Positions 52,178 to 63,132 of a DNA stretch of 64,000 nt are shown one piece after another. The DNA comes from Methylocystis bryophila (lineage in GTDB: Bacteria > Pseudomonadota > Alphaproteobacteria > Rhizobiales > Beijerinckiaceae), in assembly GCF_027925445.1 (NCBI RefSeq), contig NZ_AP027149.1, positions 3,918,501 through 3,982,500 on the forward strand, written 5' to 3'. A model generated the notes under the pieces. That model was not told where the DNA came from and made no database searches. It was given only the letters and a program-made list of their open reading frames with translations. The number at the start of each line of letters is the position of its first letter. Position 1 is the stretch's first letter. Position numbers and translations under genes: made by a program.

Positions 52178-54088
52178 ATGTTCGAAGCGCTGCGCGTCGC
52201 GTCGCAAAACTGGGTGGGCCGCCTCGTCATGGGGCTCGTCATGGGCTTCATCGCGATCACCTTCGCGCTTTGGGGCATTGGCGACGTCTTTCGCGGCTTC
52301 TCCGCGCATCGCCTCGTCAAGGTCGGCAATGGGGAGGTCTCGGCCGAGGCCTTCCGCGCGACCTATCGTGAGGAGCTGCGCCGTCTGCAGACGCGGCTGC
52401 GCCGGGGCGTGACCGACGAGGAGGCGCGCCGCGCCGGCTTCGACGAGCAGGTGCTGCAGCGCATGATCACGGACCTCGCGCTCGAGCAGCGGGCGCAATC
52501 GCTCGGCCTCGCCGCCGGCGACGAGGAGATGCAGCAGGTCATCAAGGCCGACAAGAACTTCCGCGGCCCGTCGGGCAATTTCGATCCGCAGCGCTACAAG
52601 CTCATCGTCGAGAATATGGGCATGTCCGAAAGGGGCTATCTAAACGAGCAGAAAGCCTACACGCTGCGCAAGGAGATCGTCGACGCGGTCACGACCGGCG
52701 TCGCGACGCCGCCGGTGATGGTCGAGGCCTTTCATCGCTTCCGCACGGAGACGCGCTCAATCGAGGCCTTTCTGCTCCCTCCGTCCATCCTTCCGGCCAC
52801 GCCGGCTCCGAGCGAGGAAGAGATCAAGCGCTTCTATCGGTCGAGAGAGCAGGCTTTTCGCGCGCGCGAATACCGCCGCATGACGCTCGTCGCGGCGGTC
52901 CCAGCGACGCTCGCCAAGCCCGAGAGCGTGAGCGATGACGACGCGCGAAAATTCTTCAACGAAGTGAGCGACCAACGCTACGGCACGCCGGAAAAGCGCG
53001 ACGTGTGGCAGATGGTGTTCCCGAACGAGGCGGAGGCGAAGGACGCGCTCGCCAAATTGAAGGGCGGCCTTTCGTTCGAGGCGCTCGCAGAGCAGCGCAA
53101 GATGAAGCTCAAGGACGCGCAGCTCGGTTTGGTCGCGCAGAAGGATTTCGGCGATCCCAAGGTGGGCGAAGCGGTCTTCGCGCTCAAAGCGCCGGGTTTC
53201 GCCGAGATCACGCAAACGCCTTTCGGCTTCGTCGTGACGCAGGTGCGCGCGATCCAGCCGGGCGTGCATACGAAGACCTTCGCCGAGGTGAAGGACGAGC
53301 TGCGGCGCGAATTGGCGCAGCATAAGGTGGACGCCGAAGAGATCCGCAAGATCCGCGACGCGATCGAAGATCAGCGCGCCGCCGGCAAGACGTTGAAAGA
53401 GTCGGCCGCGAGCGCGGGCGTCACGACGCGCGACGTCGATTTCGTCGATGACATGGGCCGCGATAAATCGGGCGCGCCCGTCGCCGATCTTCCCGGCGGT
53501 CCGGAGCTTCTCAAGGCGCTCTTCGCCTCCGACAAGGGCGTCGACAATGAGCCGGTCGCGACGCGCGACGGCGGCTATGTCTGGTTCGAGGTGGGCGACG
53601 TCGAAAAGGCTCGGCAGCGCAGCTATGACGAAGTGAAGGGCGAGGTCGAAGCCGTGCTCCGCCGCGAGGCGGAGGGAAAAGCGCTCAGCGAGAAGGCCAA
53701 GGGGATCGTCGAGCAGCTTCGCGGCGGCAAGTCGATCGACAATCTCGCCGGCGAGCTCGGCCTGCCGCTGCGTCACATCGGCGACGTGCGCCGCGCCAAC
53801 CGTCCCGACTACGCGCCTCAGACGATCCTGCAATTCTTCGAGGTTCCGGCGCATGGCGCGGGCTCGGTCCCGGTCGAAGGCGGCGAGCTCATCTTCTACG
53901 TCGCCGAAGCTACGACGCCGAAGTTCGATCCGTCGAACCCCGAGAACATCGCGCTTGCCGGAGAGCTTAAGAACGCGCTCACGAACGACCTCTACGAGCA
54001 ATACGTCGGCGGGCTCGAGAAGCTCCTCAACGTCAGCATCGACCAGAAGGCCCTGCGGGCGGCGCTCGGCGGAGACGCCGAAAAGTGA
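52178..54088 (+). CDS. PpiD-like periplasmic folding factor (SurA-N/parvulin)
   Basis: A 636-aa inner-membrane-anchored chaperone/peptidyl-prolyl isomerase for exported proteins. One N-terminal helix (about 12-32, GLVMGFIAITFALWGIG), SurA-N-like helical region (about 40-165), a parvulin-type domain (about 255-375), and a long C-terminal chaperone region. The parvulin core is weakly conserved, so isomerase activity may be low. GGAAGG precedes the ATG at 52178; the open frame from 51785 is photolyase shadow. Overlaps trpE by 4 bases (GTGA). Confidence 0.88.
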   Translation: MFEALRVASQNWVGRLVMGLVMGFIAITFALWGIGDVFRGFSAHRLVKVGNGEVSAEAFRATYREELRRLQTRLRRGVTDEEARRAGFDEQVLQRMITDLALEQRAQSLGLAAGDEEMQQVIKADKNFRGPSGNFDPQRYKLIVENMGMSERGYLNEQKAYTLRKEIVDAVTTGVATPPVMVEAFHRFRTETRSIEAFLLPPSILPATPAPSEEEIKRFYRSREQAFRAREYRRMTLVAAVPATLAKPESVSDDDARKFFNEVSDQRYGTPEKRDVWQMVFPNEAEAKDALAKLKGGLSFEALAEQRKMKLKDAQLGLVAQKDFGDPKVGEAVFALKAPGFAEITQTPFGFVVTQVRAIQPGVHTKTFAEVKDELRRELAQHKVDAEEIRKIRDAIEDQRAAGKTLKESAASAGVTTRDVDFVDDMGRDKSGAPVADLPGGPELLKALFASDKGVDNEPVATRDGGYVWFEVGDVEKARQRSYDEVKGEVEAVLRREAEGKALSEKAKGIVEQLRGGKSIDNLAGELGLPLRHIGDVRRANRPDYAPQTILQFFEVPAHGAGSVPVEGGELIFYVAEATTPKFDPSNPENIALAGELKNALTNDLYEQYVGGLEKLLNVSIDQKALRAALGGDAEK

Positions 54089-55614
54089 GCCTGGATGCGC
54101 TGGAGCCGGATTTCGAAACTTTCGCCGCCGAATACGATGCGGGGCGGCCGATACTCGTCTCGATGCGTCTTGTCGGCGACCTCGAGACGCCGGTGTCCGC
54201 CTATCTGAAGCTGTCGCAGGGGCGCGCCGGCAATTGCTTTCTGCTCGAATCGGTCGAAGGCGGCGCCGCGCGCGGGCGCTATTCGATGATCGGCCTCGAC
54301 CCGGATGTGATCTTTCGCGTCGAAGGCGCGAGCGCCGCGATAAACGCAAACGCGCTCAGCGACCCCGAGGCCTTCAGGCCTTGCGGGAAGCCGCCGCTGC
54401 AGGCGCTGCGCGATCTCATCGCGCAATCCGCCATCCCCGACCGCCGGGATCTGCCGCCTATGGCCGCCGGCGTGTTCGGCTATCTCGGCTATGACATGGT
54501 GCGCGAGATGGAGCGCCTCGCGCCGGCGAAGCCCGATCCGATCGGCGCGCCTGACGCAATGTTGATCCGCCCGACGCTGATGGTCGTCTTCGACAGCGTA
54601 CGCGACGAGGTGACCATCGTCACGCCCGCGCGGCCGGCGCCGGGCGTCTCCGCGCGCGCCGCCTATGAGAAGGCCTCCGAGCGACTGGATCGCGTGGCCA
54701 TCGCTCTCGACGGGCCTCTCGCCCCGGCGGGGTCCGCCAGCGACGTCTCGCCGGAGCCCGTGAAGTCGCAATCGAACACAAAGCCCGAGCGCTTCATCGA
54801 GATGGTCGAGCGCGCGAAGGAATATATCCGCGCGGGCGACATCTTTCAGGTGGTGCTCTCGCAACGATTCACGGCGCCTTTCACGCTGCCAGCTTTCGCG
54901 CTCTATCGCGCGCTGCGTCGCGTCAACCCGGCGCCTTTCCTGTGCTTTCTCGACTTTGCACGCTTCCAGATCGTCTGCTCGAGCCCGGAGATCCTCGTGC
55001 GTCTCGCCGACGGCAAGGTGACGATCCGGCCGATCGCAGGCACCCGCTGGCGCGGCAAAACCGAGGAAGAAGACAAGAGGCTCGCGGCGGAGCTGCTCGC
55101 CGACGAGAAGGAACGCGCCGAGCATCTCATGCTCCTCGATCTCGGCAGGAACGACGTGGGACGCGTCGCCGCGACGGGCACGGTCAAGGTGACCGAGAGC
55201 TTCGCGATCGAGCGCTACAGCCACGTCATGCACATTGTCTCGAACGTGGAGGGCGAAGCCGATCCGTCGCGTGACGCCATCGACGCGCTCTCTGCGGGCT
55301 TTCCCGCCGGCACCGTGTCGGGCGCGCCCAAGGTCCGGGCGATGGAGATCATCGACGAGCTCGAGGCCGACAAGCGTGGCATCTATGGCGGCTGCATCGG
55401 CTATTTCGGCTCGAGCGGACAGATGGACACCTGCATCGTGCTGCGCACGGCCGTCGTCAAGGACGGCAAGATGCATGTGCAGGCCGGCGCGGGCGTGGTC
55501 TACGACAGCAACCCCGAATACGAGCAGCGCGAATGCGAGAACAAGGCCATGGCCTTGATGCGCGCCGCCGACGAGGCGGTCCGCTTCGCCTCGCGCGCCG
55601 GACGCGGACAATAG
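54085..55614 (+). CDS. trpE: Anthranilate synthase component I
   Basis: Makes anthranilate from chorismate with TrpG. 509 aa. N-terminal regulatory region with LLESVEGG (tryptophan site), C-terminal chorismate-binding domain: FQVVLSQRF, RPIAGTRWRGKTEEED, LMLLDLGRNDVGRVA, ERYSHVMHIVSNVEG, GTVSGAPKVRAMEII, GCIGYFG. GTG start overlapping ppiD stop; coupled translation likely. Confidence 0.96.
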   Translation: MSLDALEPDFETFAAEYDAGRPILVSMRLVGDLETPVSAYLKLSQGRAGNCFLLESVEGGAARGRYSMIGLDPDVIFRVEGASAAINANALSDPEAFRPCGKPPLQALRDLIAQSAIPDRRDLPPMAAGVFGYLGYDMVREMERLAPAKPDPIGAPDAMLIRPTLMVVFDSVRDEVTIVTPARPAPGVSARAAYEKASERLDRVAIALDGPLAPAGSASDVSPEPVKSQSNTKPERFIEMVERAKEYIRAGDIFQVVLSQRFTAPFTLPAFALYRALRRVNPAPFLCFLDFARFQIVCSSPEILVRLADGKVTIRPIAGTRWRGKTEEEDKRLAAELLADEKERAEHLMLLDLGRNDVGRVAATGTVKVTESFAIERYSHVMHIVSNVEGEADPSRDAIDALSAGFPAGTVSGAPKVRAMEIIDELEADKRGIYGGCIGYFGSSGQMDTCIVLRTAVVKDGKMHVQAGAGVVYDSNPEYEQRECENKAMALMRAADEAVRFASRAGRGQ

Positions 55615-55737
55615 TCTCTCACGCGGCTCCCGCTTGAACGAAATCACTCGGGCGATAAGGAATCGCGACCCAATCAAACAGCCCACGGGAAGGCGTCAGC
55701 TTGGAGACGCTTTACCGCGGCCTCGGAAGAAGCGCGG

Positions 55738-56703
55738 ATGGCCGACTTCAGCAATGGCGATGACTCCGACGACCCCTATCGCGCCATTCGCATCGGCGAG
55801 CCGGGGGCGGCGGGCGAGGCCACGAAATGGGGCCTGCTGCTCACGCGCTTCATGCGTCTCATTGCGGCTTTTTGGCTGATCCAGGGCCTCGCGCAATGGC
55901 GCGTCGTGCTCATGTCGCCGCAATCCATCTTCGACGCCATGCCGCAACCGGCCGCCGTCGCGGTCGTATTTTTCGGCGTGGCCGACCTCGTCGCAGGCGT
56001 CGGATTGTGGCTGGCGACGCCCTGGGGCGGGGTGCTGTGGCTTCTCATCGCAAGCGCGCAGATTTTCGTCGCCGCCGGCATGCCGAATTTCTTCTCGGGC
56101 GGATATTATCTCATCGCCGTCGATCTCGTGCTGATCATGCTCTATTTCATCCTGACCTTCGAGGCCGGGCGCGACTTCGAGGCCAAGAAAGTGCTCGATC
56201 AGCGACAAAGACGAAGGGCGAGCATTCTGCGCCAAACAGGCGCGCCGCCCCCCGAGACGCTCGGCGCGACTCTGATGCGCCACCTCGAGGCGATTCCTTT
56301 CATAGGACCCAGGCCGTCCGCGAAGAAAGCCGCGCCGCCCCCCTCCCCTTCCGAGCCGATCAAGCCGCGTCCCGCATCGGCCCCGCTTCCGTCCGCGACG
56401 CGAGCGAATGGCGCGCCAGCGCCAAAAGAGCCTGCGCGCACGCCGATGGACACGGGTGACAAACGTCTGGCGCACGCACCAGATCAGGCGGCGTTGGAGC
56501 GGAAGCGTTCAAGCGCGAAGAACGGGATCGGCTCCAAAGAGCTAGAGCGCGCCGCGGGCGAGCCGCCCGTTCGCGCTTTTTCGCAACGCGCTCCGCAGCA
56601 ATCTACGAAGCCGGTCGATCCGAATGCGGTGGCGCGCCAGGGCGTGACCAAGCCATCTGCGCCAGCCAAAAGTGGATCGCCATCCAAGGGCGAAGGCTCT
56701 TGA
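55738..56703 (+). CDS. DUF6163-like membrane protein
   Basis: A 321-aa protein. N-terminal half has about four membrane helices (LLTRFMRLIAAFWLIQG, AVAVVFFGVADLVAGVGLWL, VLWLLIASAQIFVAAGM, YYLIAVDLVLIMLYFIL); C-terminal half is Pro/Ala/Lys-rich and probably disordered in the cytoplasm. Genes of this type stand next to ldtR in Rhizobiales, as here. Function unknown, probably envelope-related. Confidence 0.72.
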   Translation: MADFSNGDDSDDPYRAIRIGEPGAAGEATKWGLLLTRFMRLIAAFWLIQGLAQWRVVLMSPQSIFDAMPQPAAVAVVFFGVADLVAGVGLWLATPWGGVLWLLIASAQIFVAAGMPNFFSGGYYLIAVDLVLIMLYFILTFEAGRDFEAKKVLDQRQRRRASILRQTGAPPPETLGATLMRHLEAIPFIGPRPSAKKAAPPPSPSEPIKPRPASAPLPSATRANGAPAPKEPARTPMDTGDKRLAHAPDQAALERKRSSAKNGIGSKELERAAGEPPVRAFSQRAPQQSTKPVDPNAVARQGVTKPSAPAKSGSPSKGEGS

Positions 56704-56887
56704 GGCGAACGCGTTGCGCGCGTAACCGAAAATTAGAATAAACCATTGGTTTCTTTCACGCTTGATTCACTCAGAACAAGGCTCTGCTGGTAAACCGCCG
56801 ATTCAGTCTGTTGCTTAAGCCGCCTTTCATTCGATCCCGCTAGTTTCACGCCATAGACGAAGCGGAAGCGGAACGACGGAGATTGAG

Positions 56888-57400
56888 ATGAACGCCGCCA
56901 CGAACCTCTTGAACCAGCCCGCCTGCGCGCAGCGCATGAGCGAGGTTCGTCCCGTCTATCTGGAGGCGTTGACGCTCGTGGAGCGCCTGCACCGTCGCCT
57001 TCTCGACGTGGTCAAGGACGAATTCGATCGTCGCAATCGCAGCGATGTGAACGCCATCCAGGCGCTGCTGCTCTACAACATCGCAGACAAGGAGCTAACC
57101 GCAAGCGAATTGCGCACGCGCGGCTATTATCTCGGCTCCAACGTCTCCTACAACGTCAAGAAGCTCGTCGAGATGGGTTATCTCCATCACGCGCGCTCGC
57201 GCATCGACCGTCGCTCGGTGCGCATCAGCCTGACCCCAAAAGGCAAGGAAGTGCATGACATCGTCGCGCAGCTCTACGAGAAGCACGCGTCGACGGTGGA
57301 GCAGATCGGCGGCGTCGGCGCTGACGAGTTCAAGACGCTCAACACCTCCTTGAGCCGGCTCGAACGCTTCTGGACCGACCAGATCCGCTATCGTCTTTAG
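56888..57400 (+). CDS. ldtR: MarR-family regulator LdtR
   Basis: A 170-aa winged-helix regulator. The HTH covers about 60-130: NAIQALLLYNIADKELTASELRTRGYYLGSNVSYNVKKLVEMGYLHHARSRIDRRSVRISLTPKG in parts. LdtR in Liberibacter and Sinorhizobium controls an L,D-transpeptidase and envelope stress tolerance. Residues and the DUF6163-like neighbour fit that family. No ldtP is within the window. GGAG lies upstream of the ATG. Confidence 0.85.
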   Translation: MNAATNLLNQPACAQRMSEVRPVYLEALTLVERLHRRLLDVVKDEFDRRNRSDVNAIQALLLYNIADKELTASELRTRGYYLGSNVSYNVKKLVEMGYLHHARSRIDRRSVRISLTPKGKEVHDIVAQLYEKHASTVEQIGGVGADEFKTLNTSLSRLERFWTDQIRYRL

Positions 57401-57475
57401 AACGCGCTCCCCAAGAAGCGCGCGGCCTGAACGGGCTCGGCGCGCCCGCTTCGTCGTCCAAGCTTTCCTCTGCTC

Positions 57476-57507
57476 GAAGGGCGCTCCTGCAACAGGGAGC
57501 GCCCTTC
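57476..57507 (+). terminator. Strong hairpin after ldtR, probable terminator
   Basis: Perfect 12-bp stem GAAGGGCGCTCC / GGAGCGCCCTTC with loop TGCAACAG-like, followed by GCTATTTC rather than a T run. Placed between ldtR and trpG; could be a weak intrinsic terminator or a leader element of trpGD. Confidence 0.5.
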
Positions 57508-57667
57508 GCTATTTCAATTCCGCATTCCCGCCGGAGCCGCTCTTTTCAGTTGAAGTGGGGGCGCGTTCGGCGCAGAAAGCGCCTTAAAGTGAGAGATCTG
57601 GGCCAAACGCCGACGCGACGCCGTCGGCGCCGCTCGAGAGACGCAAGCGATCCGGACCCGTCGAACC

Positions 57668-58282
57668 ATGGCCAAAGTCACGCTGATCGACAATTACGAC
57701 AGCTTCACCTTCAACCTCGTCCATTATTTCGGCGAGCTCGGCGCGCAGGTCACCGTGCATCGCAACGACAAGATCAGCGTCGAGGAGGTGATGGCCGGGA
57801 GCCCCGACGCGATCGTGCTCTCGCCAGGACCCTGCACGCCGCATGAGGCGGGCGTCTGCCTCGACCTGATCGCCCGCGCCTGCGACAAGATTCCGATTTT
57901 CGGCGTGTGCCTGGGGCATCAGGCGATCGGCGAGGCTTTTGGCGGCGAGGTGGTGCGCGCGCCGCTGCCGATCCATGGCAAGATGGCGACGATCCTGCAC
58001 AGCGGCGAAACGATCTTTCGCGGCATCGACGGCCCCTTCCAGGCGACGCGCTATCATTCGCTCGTCGTCAAGGCCGAGACGCTGCCGGCGTCGCTCCATG
58101 TCACCGCGACGACGCCCGATGGCCTCATCATGGCGCTCTCGCATGTCAGCCTGCCCGTGCATGGCGTGCAGTTCCATCCCGAAAGCATCACCTCGCAGCA
58201 CGGCCACAAAATCCTCAAGAACTTCCTGGAGCTGGCGCAGGTATGGAACGACTCGCGACCGCGCGGGAAGAAGGTCGCGTGA
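57668..58282 (+). CDS. trpG: Anthranilate synthase component II (glutamine amidotransferase)
   Basis: Supplies ammonia from glutamine to TrpE. 204 aa. DNYDSFTFNLVHY, SPGPCTPHEAG, nucleophile Cys81 in FGVCLGHQAIGEAFGG, and VQFHPESITSQHG with the catalytic His/Glu. Separated from trpE by the DUF6163-like gene and ldtR. Overlaps trpD by 4 bases. Confidence 0.96.
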   Translation: MAKVTLIDNYDSFTFNLVHYFGELGAQVTVHRNDKISVEEVMAGSPDAIVLSPGPCTPHEAGVCLDLIARACDKIPIFGVCLGHQAIGEAFGGEVVRAPLPIHGKMATILHSGETIFRGIDGPFQATRYHSLVVKAETLPASLHVTATTPDGLIMALSHVSLPVHGVQFHPESITSQHGHKILKNFLELAQVWNDSRPRGKKVA

Positions 58283-59295
58283 GCGATTTCAAGGCGACGC
58301 TCGCGGCCCTCGCCGAGGGGCGCCGCCTATCGCGCGAGGAGGCCCGACAGGCGATCGCGCATGTGCTGGCGGGAGAAGCGAGCGAGGCGCAGCTCGGCGC
58401 TTTTCTGATGGCGCTGCGGCAGCGCGGCGAAACCGAAGAAGAGCTGATCGGCGCGGCGCAAGCGATGCGCGCCGCGATGTCGCGGGTCGAAGCGCCCGAG
58501 GCCGCGATCGACATCGTCGGGACCGGCGGCGATGGCGCGCAGACCTTCAATATTTCGACGCTCGCCGCGATCATCGTCGCGGCCTGCGAGGTCACGGTCG
58601 CCAAGCACGGCGGCAAGGCGGCGTCCTCGCGCTCCGGCGCCTCGGACGTTTTGGCCGAGCTCGGCGTCAAAGTGGGCCTTTCGCCCGCCAAGGCGGCCGC
58701 CTGCCTCGAGAAGACCGGCATCTGCTTCATGGCCGCGCCGACGCATCATCCGGCGCTGCGCTTCGCCGCCAATGCGCGTTCCGAGCTTGGGCTGCGCACG
58801 ATCTTCAACCTGCTCGGCCCCATGTGCAATCCGGCTGGCGTGAAGAAGCAGGCGCTGGGCGTCTATGACCGTCGATGGCTCGAGCCGATGGCGCGGGCCA
58901 TGCGGGAGCTCGGCTCGGAGCGCGTGTGGCTGCTGCATGGAAGCGACGGGCTCGACGAAGCGACGACGACCGGCGCGACATTCGTGACGGCGCTCGAGGA
59001 GGGCTCGATCCGCTCTTTCGAGATCACGCCGGAAGAAGCCGGCCTTCCGCGCGCGAAGCCGGAGGCGCTGAAGGGCGGCGATCCCGCGCAAAACGCCAAG
59101 GCGTTGCGGGAGGTGCTCGCCGGCGCGCGCGGCGCCTATCGCGACATCGCCGTCCTCAACGCGGGCGTGGCGCTCGTCGTCGCCGGCCAAGCCGCCAATT
59201 TGCGCGAAGGGGCCTGCCAAGCCGACGAGGCGCTCGCCAGAGGCAAGGCTGCGGCGAAGCTCGAGGCGCTGGTCGCGGTCTCGAATGACGGTTAA
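58279..59295 (+). CDS. trpD: Anthranilate phosphoribosyltransferase
   Basis: Transfers phosphoribosyl to anthranilate. 338 aa. VGTGGDGAQTFNISTLAA (PRPP loop), AKHGGKAASSRSGASDVLAELG, RTIFNLLGPMCNPA, LLHGSDGLDEATTTG. GTG start (GTGAGCGAT) within the trpG stop. trpC does not follow; a tRNA gene does. Confidence 0.96.
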   Translation: MSDFKATLAALAEGRRLSREEARQAIAHVLAGEASEAQLGAFLMALRQRGETEEELIGAAQAMRAAMSRVEAPEAAIDIVGTGGDGAQTFNISTLAAIIVAACEVTVAKHGGKAASSRSGASDVLAELGVKVGLSPAKAAACLEKTGICFMAAPTHHPALRFAANARSELGLRTIFNLLGPMCNPAGVKKQALGVYDRRWLEPMARAMRELGSERVWLLHGSDGLDEATTTGATFVTALEEGSIRSFEITPEEAGLPRAKPEALKGGDPAQNAKALREVLAGARGAYRDIAVLNAGVALVVAGQAANLREGACQADEALARGKAAAKLEALVAVSNDG

Positions 59296-59369
59296 GCCTT
59301 CATGGGATTGACCTGAATGGCGCCATAGGGGATTAAGGGCGCGCTCAAGCGCGGCAAAGCCCTGAGAAT

Positions 59370-59445
59370 GCCGGTTTAGCTCAGTCGGTAGAGCAACTGA
59401 TTTGTAATCAGTAGGTCGCGGGTTCGAATCCTGCAACCGGCACCA
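59370..59445 (+). tRNA. tRNA-Thr (TGT anticodon)
   Basis: 76 bases with encoded CCA. Acceptor GCCGGTT / AACCGGC, D arm GCTC-AGTCGGTAGA-GC, anticodon arm ACTGA-TTTGTAA-TCAGT (anticodon TGT), T arm GCGGG-TTCGAAT-CCTGC, discriminator A. Confidence 0.97.
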
Positions 59446-59941
59446 ATAAATACAGATAGTTATATCGAAATTCCTTACGTTGTGAATCTATTCCTCTCGC
59501 CAATTAGACGCGGATGAAATCAAACCCGGGCGTAAGCTAGCGTAGGATGAAAAAATTCTATGAGCATAAGCACTTGAATTAGCATGAAATAGACGTTCGT
59601 GACGTGAAGCGGCGAAATCGAGTCCTGCTTAATGTCGCCGAGGGAGGCAATCGAGGGTCCCGTCATCATCACGCTTGGCGCGCCCCTGTTGCGAGCTCTG
59701 ACCGCCAACGCGTTCAAGGGCGCATCGCTCTCGTCTTTGCGACGCACGACACTCTAGGCCGCCGGCCGCATGCTCATTCCCACCATCCACCCCTCCTACC
59801 TTTTGAGAGTGAAGCACGAGCTGGTCGGGCGAGAAACCGCACTTCGCGCCGTTTCTTTTTAACTCCGGGCGACTCCGCAGGCGGCGGTTGTCTGGCGTCG
59901 CAAAGGCGGGCGTCCCGCCCCTGATGTTCTGGAAGTGAGCT

Positions 59942-60120
59942 TCACGTCTCGCGCACCACATTCCCCTTATGGCGCGGCGCTTCGATGCAGGCGTGCGCCT
60001 CGCCAGCGGCGTCGAGCGGTAAGGTCCGGTCGACATGCCGGTGAACCCACGCCTCCGCTACGCCGGCGAGCAGCGTGTCGCCCCAGGTGCGCACCGACCG
60101 GTGGCATCTGGTCGGCGACG
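59942..60120 (-). pseudogene. Relic of a zinc-type quinone/alcohol oxidoreductase C-terminus
   Basis: The minus strand reads LLAGVAEAWVHRHVDRTLPLDAAGEAHACIEAPRHKGNVV, which matches the end of the NADPH:quinone reductase family (pattern: I-P-VDRTFPL-AAEAH...GK-V). Catalytic and cofactor domains are missing. It lies between tRNA-Thr and the groESL promoter; 59446-59941 shows no other gene. Confidence 0.65.
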
Positions 60121-60161
60121 CCTTGTAAGCGCTCGAACGCAGCCCATGTTGAAAAGGCGTG

Positions 60162-60188
60162 TTGGCGCTCGACACAGGAGAGTGCCAG
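60162..60188. promoter_or_regulatory. CIRCE element (HrcA operator) upstream of groESL
   Basis: TTGGCGCTC-(9)-GAGTGCCAG matches the CIRCE consensus TTAGCACTC-(9)-GAGTGCTAA with the exact 9-base spacer. About 70 bp upstream of groES. CIRCE sites are bound by HrcA to repress chaperone operons. Confidence 0.82.
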
Positions 60189-60257
60189 TAGTTTCGTCGA
60201 TTCGCCCCGTGGAGATCGCTGCGACTGTCGCGGGCCCAGAATAAGGAAGAAAGCGAT

Positions 60258-60545
60258 ATGGCGTTCCGTCCCCTGCATGACCGGGTCGTGGTCAAGCGCC
60301 TCGAAGGCGAAGAGAAGTCCAAGGGTGGCATCCTCATTCCCGACAGCGCCAAGGAAAAGCCCCAGGAAGGCAAAATCGTCGCTGTCGGCCCCGGCGCGCG
60401 CGACGAAGCCGGCAAGCTCGTTCCGCTCGACCTCAAGGCCGGCGACCGCGTGCTGTTCGGCAAATGGTCGGGCTCCGAGGTCAAGATCGACGGCGAAGAC
60501 CTGCTCATCATGAAGGAAAGCGACGTCCTCGGCGTGGTTGGCTGA
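60258..60545 (+). CDS. groES: Co-chaperonin GroES
   Basis: 95 aa. Full-length GroES: FRPLHDRVVVKRLEGEEKSKGGILIPDSAKEKPQEG in parts, mobile loop SKGGILIPDSAKE, roof AVGPGARDEAGK. Caps GroEL during protein folding. GGAAGAA upstream. groEL follows after 52 bp. Controlled by CIRCE. Confidence 0.97.
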   Translation: MAFRPLHDRVVVKRLEGEEKSKGGILIPDSAKEKPQEGKIVAVGPGARDEAGKLVPLDLKAGDRVLFGKWSGSEVKIDGEDLLIMKESDVLGVVG

Positions 60546-60597
60546 CGACCGCGGTTTCGTCCGATCCTCTTCCGCACATTTATGGAGTTCCAACACA

Positions 60598-62241
<1,644 letters not shown>

Positions 62242-62268
62242 TCCCCACCTCGACGCTGATGACGATAG

Positions 62269-62298
62269 AAAGGCCGTGGGTTTCCTCAGGGCCTTTTT
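62269..62298 (+). terminator. Rho-independent terminator of groESL
   Basis: Stem AAAGGCC / GGCCTTT (62269-62275 and 62290-62296) with a 14-base loop, followed by TT. 28 bp after the groEL stop. Bases 62300-62516 show no gene. Confidence 0.8.
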
Positions 62299-62516
62299 CT
62301 CCCGTCAGAAACGCGAAACGGGAATGCAGCAAATGTTGCGGCGGGATAAGCACTGCCAACAAGCAAAGCCCCTCTGCATTGGGTCATCTTCGACTGTTCC
62401 GCCTCCGGCACAGAGAGTCCGCTCATCTTCAAAAATCGTCCGCGACAGGAAGCTTTGCATGTCCGCTTCGATTTTGTTGGTCTTTACCTAAGCAGAGCCA
62501 GCACTTCCAGAAACAG

Positions 62517-62951
62517 TCAGGTTCGCCAAGGATGCGCCGGCAGGTCGCTGACCCCAACGACACTGACGCCGGCCTGCGCGACCGCGTGATCGTTTTTGAC
62601 CGTGCTGCCGCTCACGCCGATGGCTCCTATCAATACGCCGTCCTCGTCGACGATTGGAAGGCCGCCGGGAAAAGTGATTAGGCCGTCGTTAGAATGTTCG
62701 ATCCCAAAAAGAGAGCCACCAGGTTGTGACAGCTCGCCGATCTGGCCCGTCGGCATGCCGAAAAATACGGCGGTCTTTGCTTTCTTGATGGCGATGTCGA
62801 TGCTACCGACCCAAGCAGCGTCCATGCGATAAAAGGCCTTGAGGTTCGCGCCCGAATCGACAATCGCGATACACATTTCGGTCCCAAGTTCGACGGCACG
62901 CTTGCGTGCAGCTTGGATAGCGGCTTCGGCTGCTTCGATTGTGACGTGCAT
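62517..62951 (-). CDS. GlcG/HbpS-like protein
   Basis: A 144-aa protein of the GlcG/HbpS family: AAEAAIQAARKRAVELGTEMCIAIVDSGANLKAF in parts, IDIAIKKAKTAVFFG, GGLPIVDEDGVLIGAIGVSGST, DHAVAQAGV. Family members bind heme or are found with glycolate oxidation genes; role here unknown. The ATG at 62951 has GAGG 8 bases upstream; the open frame to 63170 is not native. Confidence 0.82.
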   Translation of the reverse strand: MHVTIEAAEAAIQAARKRAVELGTEMCIAIVDSGANLKAFYRMDAAWVGSIDIAIKKAKTAVFFGMPTGQIGELSQPGGSLFGIEHSNDGLITFPGGLPIVDEDGVLIGAIGVSGSTVKNDHAVAQAGVSVVGVSDLPAHPWRT

Positions 62952-63057
62952 GGTCGCCTCATTAAAATCGCCCGCCGCAACTGGCGAAGCAGTCAAAACA
63001 TAGTTGGACCTCGAGCTTTTGCCATTCTCAACCGCTCGATTTTCAAGGTGTCGACGT

Positions 63058-63104
63058 CCATTGCCCTTCCACGAGGGTTTGCAACCCTCTGGGCTTAGCA
63101 ATGG
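63058..63104. repeat. Nested inverted repeat
   Basis: Outer arms CCATTGC / GCAATGG; inner arms GAGGGTT / AACCCTC. About 107 bp upstream of the GlcG-like start, between it and the small ORF at 63133. Could be a terminator for the upstream small gene or a regulatory hairpin. Confidence 0.5.
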
Positions 63105-63132
63105 ACGGGCAATCCCCGGCCACAAGAGAGCT

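Noticed and set aside
52757..55686. Long minus-strand frames (530 and 564 aa) opposite ppiD and trpE
   Set aside because: No motifs and biased composition; ppiD and trpE on the plus strand are unambiguous.
59520..59747. 75-aa minus-strand frame after tRNA-Thr
   Set aside because: No ribosome site, no recognised motif and mixed composition; could be a relic but not supportable.
60149..60172. Sigma32 promoter (TTGAAA) before groES
   Set aside because: A matching -10 box at proper spacing is not evident; only the CIRCE element is convincing.
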